A stretch of 10,715 nucleotides of DNA from Chersky-840 sp035532735 (GTDB lineage Bacteria > Actinomycetota > Acidimicrobiia > Acidimicrobiales > UBA8190): the NCBI GenBank assembly GCA_035532735.1, contig DATKQM010000023.1, forward strand, positions 1 through 10,715, written 5' to 3'. Shown piece after piece: positions 6,928 through 10,715 of the stretch. Each line of letters starts with the position of its first letter. The stretch's first letter is position 1. A program made the position numbers and the translations under genes. The notes under the pieces were generated by a model. It was given only the letters and a program-made list of their open reading frames with translations. It did no database searches and was not told where the DNA came from.

Positions 6928-7767
6928 TCAACGCCCCTGCCAACGAGGCGCACGCTTTTCCAAGAAGGCGGCGATGCCCTCGGCCGCGTCCTCGGTCTGG
7001 GCCGTTAGCGAGAGCATGGCATGGAGGTGGGCGAGGGCTTCGGGAGCCGCCATGTCCCAGACAGCGTAGAACGCGTCCCGACCGAGCTTCATCACGGCGG
7101 GTGACTTGGCCGCCAACGTCCCGGCCAGCTCCGACACAGCCCCGTCGAGCTCGGCGTGAGGAACCACTTTGGTCACGAATCCCATGCCCAGCGCCTCGGC
7201 GGCGTCGACCCGGCGGCCCGTCAGCATCAGCTCGAGCGCCTGCTTGGGCGGCATGGAGCGGACGAGGGGAACGGTGATCATGTAGGGCCACAAGCCCACG
7301 TTCACTTCCGGAGCCCCGAACCGGGCCTGCTCCGAAGCCACGACCAGGTCGCAGGCCAGAGCCAGGCCGAAGCCACCCGCCAACGCGAAGCCCTGGACGC
7401 GGGCAATGGTGGGCTTGCCCAGCTGCCACAAGGCCCCGAACACGTCCGCCAAGACGCCTCGCGCCTCGTGGACCGACAGGATCCCTGCCTCGGGCTCGTC
7501 GGCCCCGGTCATCTTCCCGAGGTCGGCCCCGGCGCAAAATGCCTCGTCACCGGCGCCGGCGAGCACCACGACACGAACGTCGCGGTCATGCGAAGCCTCT
7601 GCCAACACCCGCCGGAGGCCCCGCATGACCTCCCACGACATGGCGTTGCGACGCTCCGGACGGTTGATGGTGACCCGAGCCACGCCGGCATCGACCTGGT
7701 ACAACACGGTCGGGGTCCCCGAAACACCACCCTCGTGGACTTCGGGATCGATCTCCGGCGCGGACAC
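6928..7767 (-). CDS. Enoyl-CoA hydratase/isomerase family (crotonase) protein
   Basis: This is a 279-residue crotonase-fold protein, probably acting on an acyl-CoA in the cytoplasm. Typical features are the N-terminal RVTINRPERRNAMSW (31-45), the first oxyanion-hole segment FCAGADLGKM (77-86), the second oxyanion-hole segment GFALAGGFGLALACD (126-140) and ARFGAPEVNVGLWPY (148-162). Of the two glutamates that catalyse hydration in rat mitochondrial enoyl-CoA hydratase (E144 and E164), the second is present (E154) but the first is replaced by G134. The substrate and reaction are therefore uncertain: hydratase of a branched substrate, isomerase or another crotonase activity. I chose the GTG at 7767 because upstream codons overlap the divergent gene region and a TACCGT box lies 7 bases before it. 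The next in-frame ATG is well inside the conserved domain (M43). The open frame continues to 8241, but that part is a shadow. Confidence 0.87.
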   Translation of the reverse strand: MSAPEIDPEVHEGGVSGTPTVLYQVDAGVARVTINRPERRNAMSWEVMRGLRRVLAEASHDRDVRVVVLAGAGDEAFCAGADLGKMTGADEPEAGILSVHEARGVLADVFGALWQLGKPTIARVQGFALAGGFGLALACDLVVASEQARFGAPEVNVGLWPYMITVPLVRSMPPKQALELMLTGRRVDAAEALGMGFVTKVVPHAELDGAVSELAGTLAAKSPAVMKLGRDAFYAVWDMAAPEALAHLHAMLSLTAQTEDAAEGIAAFLEKRAPRWQGR

Positions 7768-7774
7768 CCGAGCG

Positions 7775-7780
7775 ACGGTA
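7775..7780 (-). promoter_or_regulatory. Putative -10 box of the crotonase gene (TACCGT)
   Basis: On the minus strand TACCGT ends 7 bases before the GTG start at 7767, which would make the mRNA leaderless or nearly so. No convincing -35 hexamer is seen 16-18 bases upstream. The box supports the choice of this GTG over the much longer open frame. It probably drives the crotonase gene, gmd and ccdA together. Confidence 0.4.
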
Positions 7781-7833
7781 GTGCCCGACTCGGTGCGAAG
7801 CCCAGCCCGAGACGACGAGAGGCCGGGCCGCAG

Positions 7834-7839
7834 TAGCGT
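7834..7839 (+). promoter_or_regulatory. Putative -10 box of the glycosyltransferase gene (TAGCGT)
   Basis: TAGCGT lies 9 bases before the GTG start at 7849, close to the distance expected for leaderless transcription. Together with the minus-strand box at 7775-7780 it defines an 81-base divergent promoter region (7768-7848). No recognisable -35 or operator is visible between the two boxes. Confidence 0.4.
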
Positions 7840-7848
7840 TGCCGGTCC

Positions 7849-8898
7849 GTGGCCAGACCCGTCGCCGCCATCGTGTCGTTCCGCCTCGGAGGAACCGACG
7901 GGGTGGCCGTCGAGGCGGCCAAGTGGAGCGGTGCTCTTTCGGTCCTCGGGTTCGACGTCCGCACCGTCGCCGGCGAAGGGCCCGTCGACCGTCTCGTGGC
8001 GGGGTTGGCCATGGCCGCCACCGACCCTCCGACGCCCGGCGAGGTCGAAGCCGCCCTCGAGGACGCCGACCTGGTGGTGGTGGAGAACCTCTGTTCGCTG
8101 CCGCTCAACGAGCCCGCCGCCGCAGTCGTGGCGGCGGTGATCCGGGACCGACCGGCGGTGCTGCATCACCACGACCTCCCCTGGCAGCGCGCTCAATTCG
8201 CCGCCTCTCCTCCTCCACCCGATGACCCCGCCTGGGTACATGTCACGGTGAACGACAGGTCCCGACGGGAGCTGGCCGACGTCGGGATCGAGGCCACGGT
8301 GATCCTCAACGCCTTCGACGTCGACCCGGCCCGAGGTGATCGAGAGGCGACGCGCCGAGCACTAGGACTCCCTGGCGCCACGCGGCTCGTTCTCCAGCCC
8401 ACCCGGGCCATCCCGAGGAAGAACGTGGCCGGCTCCATCGCGCTGGCCGAGGACCTCGGAGCCACGTTCTGGCTGCTGGGCCAGGCCGAAGACGGTTTCG
8501 GTCCCGAATTGGACCGGCTCGTGACGGGGGCCCGATGCCCGTGCGTGCTCGGCGCAGCGTCTCTCGGCAGGGGCGGGAGGGTCGTCGACGCCTATGCGGC
8601 GTGCGACGTGGTCGTCCTCGGATCCACCTGGGAGGGATTCGGCAATCCCGCCATCGAGTCGGCGGTACATCACCGCCCGCTCGCCATCGGCCCCTACCCC
8701 GTCGCCGCAGAACTGGCCGCGTTCGGCTTCCGCTGGTTCGCGCACGACGACCCGTCGGCGGTGGCCGCCTTTCTCGACGCTCCTGACCCGTCACTCCTGG
8801 AACACAACCACCAGGTCGCCCGCCAGCATTTCGCGCTCCGCGATCTGCCCGGTCGGATCAGACGGCTCTTCGAGTCAGCCCGGTGGCGGTTCCCCTGA
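7849..8898 (+). CDS. GT-B fold glycosyltransferase (family 4-like)
   Basis: This is a 349-residue soluble protein resembling retaining GT-B glycosyltransferases. The N-terminal domain begins with a short strand and a glycine-rich loop (AAIVSFRLGGTDGVAVEAAKW, 6-26), as in family 4 enzymes that bind the acceptor there. The C-terminal domain starts near 178 with LVLQPTRAIPRKNVAG, where R190 and K191 match the basic pair that binds the donor phosphates. It contains the EX7E-type pattern E262-GFGNPAI-E270 in STWEGFGNPAIESA. An internal HHHD (106-109) lies in the acceptor domain. It has no membrane segment. Donor and acceptor cannot be told from sequence. The GTG start is supported by a TAGCGT box 9 bases upstream. 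It is the only plus-strand gene between the divergent region and tetR, and could contribute to glycan or compatible-solute synthesis. Confidence 0.8.
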   Translation: MARPVAAIVSFRLGGTDGVAVEAAKWSGALSVLGFDVRTVAGEGPVDRLVAGLAMAATDPPTPGEVEAALEDADLVVVENLCSLPLNEPAAAVVAAVIRDRPAVLHHHDLPWQRAQFAASPPPPDDPAWVHVTVNDRSRRELADVGIEATVILNAFDVDPARGDREATRRALGLPGATRLVLQPTRAIPRKNVAGSIALAEDLGATFWLLGQAEDGFGPELDRLVTGARCPCVLGAASLGRGGRVVDAYAACDVVVLGSTWEGFGNPAIESAVHHRPLAIGPYPVAAELAAFGFRWFAHDDPSAVAAFLDAPDPSLLEHNHQVARQHFALRDLPGRIRRLFESARWRFP

Positions 8899-8940
8899 GG
8901 CTCCCCAGGGCGGGGGCCGGGGCATCCGAGCAGGTGCCGG

Positions 8941-8946
8941 TACGCT
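8941..8946 (+). promoter_or_regulatory. Putative -10 box of the tetR gene (TACGCT)
   Basis: TACGCT ends 6 bases before the ATG at 8953, within the 54-base gap after the glycosyltransferase stop. The spacing again suggests a leaderless transcript and an independent promoter for the regulator. No -35 consensus or inverted-repeat operator is obvious. Confidence 0.4.
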
Positions 8947-8952
8947 GCGGGT

Positions 8953-9591
8953 ATGGCGACCCGTCGTCCCAACGGCCATGGCAACACCGCCAAACGCCTC
9001 CCTGCCGACCGGCGTCGCCAGCAGCTTCTCGACGTCTCGTTGAAGCTCTTCGCCGAGCGAGGGCTCAACGCCACCACGATGGACGACATCGCCGAAGCCG
9101 CCGGCGTCACCAAGCCGCTGCTCTACCAGCACTTCGCATCCAAGCGTGCGCTCTATCTCGAGCTGCTCGACTCGGTGTCGCACACCATGCTCGAGGCCAT
9201 CGGGAAGGCGATCGCCGCAGCGGGGGGACCACGTCAGCAGGTCGAAGGGGGTTTTGCCGCCTACTTCCACCTGGTCGTGACCCACGCCGATGCATTTCAC
9301 CTGCTCTTCGGCAGCGAGGTTCCCAACGACCCGGAGCTGTCGAGAGCCGTCCGAAAGGTCGAGGACAGCATCGCCGAGTCCATCGACGTCCTGATCGACG
9401 CAGGGCTCAACGAGGACCATCGTCGTCTCCTCGCCTTCGCCGTCGTCGGCATGGCCGAGGGTGCGAGCCGGCACTTTCTCGCCGAGCGCGACCCCGACGA
9501 AGGTGACCCCCACGAGTCCGAGGCGACCCGCCTGGCTCGACGGCTCGCCGATCTGGCTTGGGCCGGTCTGCGCTCGGTCCACCCCGACTGA
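8953..9591 (+). CDS. TetR/AcrR family transcriptional regulator
   Basis: This is a 212-residue one-component regulator. The N-terminal TetR DNA-binding domain spans about residues 20-67. It begins with RRQQLLDVSLKLFAERGLNATTM and has the helix-turn-helix at about 41-61 (DDIAEAAGVTKPLLYQHF), followed by the family-typical SKRALYLELL. The rest is an all-helical ligand-binding and dimerisation domain with low conservation, so neither the effector nor the target genes can be named. A basic, Asn/Gly-rich stretch of about 18 residues precedes the domain. The ATG start is supported by a TACGCT box 6 bases upstream. The regulator lies between the glycosyltransferase and DUF4395 genes on the same strand. 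It may control itself or a neighbour, but no operator was recognised. Confidence 0.92.
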   Translation: MATRRPNGHGNTAKRLPADRRRQQLLDVSLKLFAERGLNATTMDDIAEAAGVTKPLLYQHFASKRALYLELLDSVSHTMLEAIGKAIAAAGGPRQQVEGGFAAYFHLVVTHADAFHLLFGSEVPNDPELSRAVRKVEDSIAESIDVLIDAGLNEDHRRLLAFAVVGMAEGASRHFLAERDPDEGDPHESEATRLARRLADLAWAGLRSVHPD

Positions 9592-9634
9592 TCCGAGCTC
9601 GACCCCCCGGGGAACGAAAATCCGACCCAACAAG

Positions 9635-9640
9635 TAGGCT
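9635..9640 (+). promoter_or_regulatory. Possible -10 box upstream of the DUF4395 gene (TAGGCT)
   Basis: TAGGCT lies in the 97-base gap between tetR and the DUF4395 start. Unlike the other boxes it is 48 bases before the ATG at 9689, so it would give a leader of about 40 bases, and this gene has a usable Shine-Dalgarno sequence. A GGAAC (9611-9615), reminiscent of ECF-sigma -35 elements, lies 19 bases upstream of the box, but that resemblance is weak. Confidence 0.25.
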
Positions 9641-9677
9641 TTCGGCGCGGTCACGCATCGGGCGTGGACCGGACGCC

Positions 9678-9683
9678 AGGTGG
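9678..9683 (+). promoter_or_regulatory. Ribosome binding site AGGTGG of the DUF4395 gene
   Basis: AGGTGG lies five bases before the ATG at 9689 and favours that start over the in-frame GTG at 9680, which overlaps the site itself. It is the clearest Shine-Dalgarno-like sequence in front of any gene in this window. Confidence 0.45.
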
Positions 9684-9688
9684 ACGCC

Positions 9689-10210
9689 ATGAGCATGCGG
9701 CTCAGGTCGGTTTTCAGCTTCCCGAACCCGGTGAACGAGGTCGCGGCCCGTGTTGTCGCAGGTGGCGTCGTGGTGATGTGCGTTCTGGCCATGGCCCTGC
9801 GCCAGCAATGGCTGCTCGTCCCCCTTGCCTACGGTTTCTGGGCCCGGATGCTCACGGGCCCCACGATGAGCCCCCTCGGCCAGCTGGCCACCAGGGTGAT
9901 CGTTCCCCGGCTCCCCGTCGCTCCCCGTCTCGTCGCCGGACCACCCAAGCGTTTCGCGCAGGCCATCGGCCTTGTGTTCTCCTCGAGCGCGGTGGTGCTG
10001 TGGTTCGGGTTCGGCGCCCATACCGCGGCGTGGGTCGTCATCGGCCTGCTCGCCATCGGGGCCGTGTTCGAGTCCGGCTTCGGTCTGTGTCTGGGCTGCA
10101 AGGTCTTCACGGTTCTCATGCGGATCGACCTCGTCCCTGACACCGTGTGCGAGGCCTGCGCCGACATCACGGCCCATCTCCCCGAACTCCGTGAGCCCGC
10201 CGGGGTCTAG
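9689..10210 (+). CDS. DUF4395 family membrane protein
   Basis: This is a 173-residue protein matching the DUF4395 family from memory. It has the opening segment FPNPVNEVAARVVAG (11-25) and the conserved stretch WLLVPLAYGFWARMLTGPTMSPLGQLATR (about 41-69). The segment GPPKRFAQAIGLVFS (84-98) precedes a helix, and the C-terminus carries FGLCLGCKVF (131-140). Four hydrophobic segments are apparent, at about 20-34, 40-54, 91-108 and 112-133. Two CxxC pairs, C134/C137 and C154/C157, flank the last amphipathic part and could be redox-active or metal-binding. The family has no assigned function. In my recollection its members often neighbour thioredoxin-like or sulfur-handling genes, which would fit a redox role, but nothing here proves it. 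ATG 9689 is preferred because of the AGGTGG site; GTG 9680 would add three residues. Confidence 0.85.
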   Translation: MSMRLRSVFSFPNPVNEVAARVVAGGVVVMCVLAMALRQQWLLVPLAYGFWARMLTGPTMSPLGQLATRVIVPRLPVAPRLVAGPPKRFAQAIGLVFSSSAVVLWFGFGAHTAAWVVIGLLAIGAVFESGFGLCLGCKVFTVLMRIDLVPDTVCEACADITAHLPELREPAGV

Positions 10211-10228
10211 AACGCCGGTCCCGGGTCC

Positions 10229-10714
10229 TCAGACGAGCCGTGGCCCGAGCTCGCCGATCAGCACCGAAAGCTGGCGGGCACACTCGACGTAGTCCTCTTC
10301 GCCGCCACCGGCGGGATCGGCGACTTCGCCTTGCGCCAGGGGATCGACGCTCGCCAGCCCGAGGGTGGCGACGCGCTCGGACAGCGGCTGCGGCCCGATC
10401 GGGAGGTGTTGCGCCAGGAACGCCAGCGTGGCGGTGCGGTCCGCGCCCCCAGGGTGGCGTCGACGGACGTAGGACACGTGTTCACTGGCCATGGCGATCA
10501 CCACGTCGGCCGCCATGACATCCGCGTCGGTGATCTGGCGGCTGCGGTGCACCGATGCATTCAGGCCGACCGTGTCGAGCGCATGACGAGTGCGGATACT
10601 CACGGGTTGGTGCTCGATGACATGGGTTCCCGCAGTGGTGACGCGCGCCGTGATGCCACTGGACTCGAGCATGACCCCGGCCATGACCGAGCGGGCCGCG
10701 TTGCCGGTACATAG
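10229..10714 (-). CDS. Low-molecular-weight protein tyrosine phosphatase / ArsC-like protein (5' end cut by window)
   Basis: The frame is open from the right edge to a stop at 10229, giving 161 residues. The first visible residues, LCTGNAARSVMAG, are the phosphate-binding P-loop of the low-molecular-weight phosphatase superfamily (C-x5-R, Cys codon at 10711-10709 and Arg at 10693-10691). Only about five to ten residues are therefore missing. The general-acid region is visible near the C-terminus as VADPAGGGEEDYVECARQL, matching the family DP motif. Family members remove phosphate from protein tyrosines, often in exopolysaccharide control, or reduce arsenate when extra cysteines are present. 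The visible part has only one other Cys, in VECARQ, which argues against a thioredoxin-type arsenate reductase with its three-Cys relay. The internal ATG at 10684 is not the start because the P-loop lies upstream of it. It converges with the DUF4395 gene, whose stop is 18 bases away. Confidence 0.88.
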   Translation of the reverse strand, partial: LCTGNAARSVMAGVMLESSGITARVTTAGTHVIEHQPVSIRTRHALDTVGLNASVHRSRQITDADVMAADVVIAMASEHVSYVRRRHPGGADRTATLAFLAQHLPIGPQPLSERVATLGLASVDPLAQGEVADPAGGGEEDYVECARQLSVLIGELGPRLV

Positions 10715-10715
10715 A

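Noticed and set aside
7768..8241. An N-terminal extension of the crotonase to an ATG at 8241
   Set aside because: It runs through the divergent promoter region and into the glycosyltransferase gene; the family domain starts shortly after the GTG at 7767.
9592..9688. A small gene or RNA in the gap after tetR
   Set aside because: The gap is 97 bases, with no coding-like frame or extended structure; only a weak promoter-like box is seen.
10211..10228. A bidirectional terminator between the convergent DUF4395 and phosphatase genes
   Set aside because: The 18-base gap contains only a short CCCGGG palindrome and no convincing stem or T-run.
1..10715. CRISPR, tRNA, rRNA, insertion sequence, attachment site, toxin-antitoxin or phage-defence modules
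   Set aside because: No repeat-spacer pattern, tRNA-like fold, transposase motif, direct-repeat boundary or defence domain was found when reading both strands; all stretches over 100 bases are accounted for by housekeeping-type genes.

Overview
The window is GC-rich, gene-dense chromosomal DNA with no mobile element, repeat array or RNA gene that I could see. Codon use, many GTG starts, 1-4 base gene overlaps and the protein families point to a high-GC actinobacterium. A complete System I (Ccm) cytochrome c maturation cluster is unusual for classical actinomycetes, which use System II (ResBC/CcsAB). Together with DUF4395 and near-leaderless promoters it makes Acidimicrobiia or a related deep actinobacterial lineage my best guess. 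This is an inference, not a demonstration.

Left two thirds, all on the minus strand (read from high to low coordinates). The order is an enoyl-CoA hydratase/isomerase-like gene (7767-6928), GDP-mannose 4,6-dehydratase gmd (6896-5928), the thiol-reductant transporter ccdA (5903-5118), then ccmA, ccmB, ccmC, ccmD, ccmE and ccmF. The first codons of a further gene overlap the ccmF stop and run off the left edge. That last gene is possibly a ccmG/TlpA-type thioredoxin. The ccm genes are tightly coupled: A/B overlap by 11 bases, B/C, D/E, E/F and F/next each overlap by 4 bases, and only C/D has a 28-base gap. Functionally, CcmAB(CD) load haem onto the periplasm-side chaperone CcmE, CcmF is the haem ligase or oxidoreductase, and CcdA passes electrons across the membrane to keep apocytochrome thiols reduced.

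Right third. A divergent intergenic region at 7768-7848 separates the hydratase from a plus-strand glycosyltransferase (7849-8898). It is followed by a TetR-family regulator (8953-9591) and a DUF4395 membrane protein with two CxxC pairs (about 9689-10210). A low-molecular-weight protein tyrosine phosphatase-like gene converges from the minus strand, and its 5' end is cut by the right edge just upstream of the P-loop.

A recurring regulatory pattern is visible. TAnnnT -10-like boxes sit 6-12 bases before the start codons of ccmA, the hydratase gene, the glycosyltransferase gene and the tetR gene, which suggests leaderless or nearly leaderless transcripts. There is no clear sign of a new defence or mobile system. 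The points of interest are the Ccm system and its His-type CcmE, the altered active site of the crotonase, and the promoter architecture.
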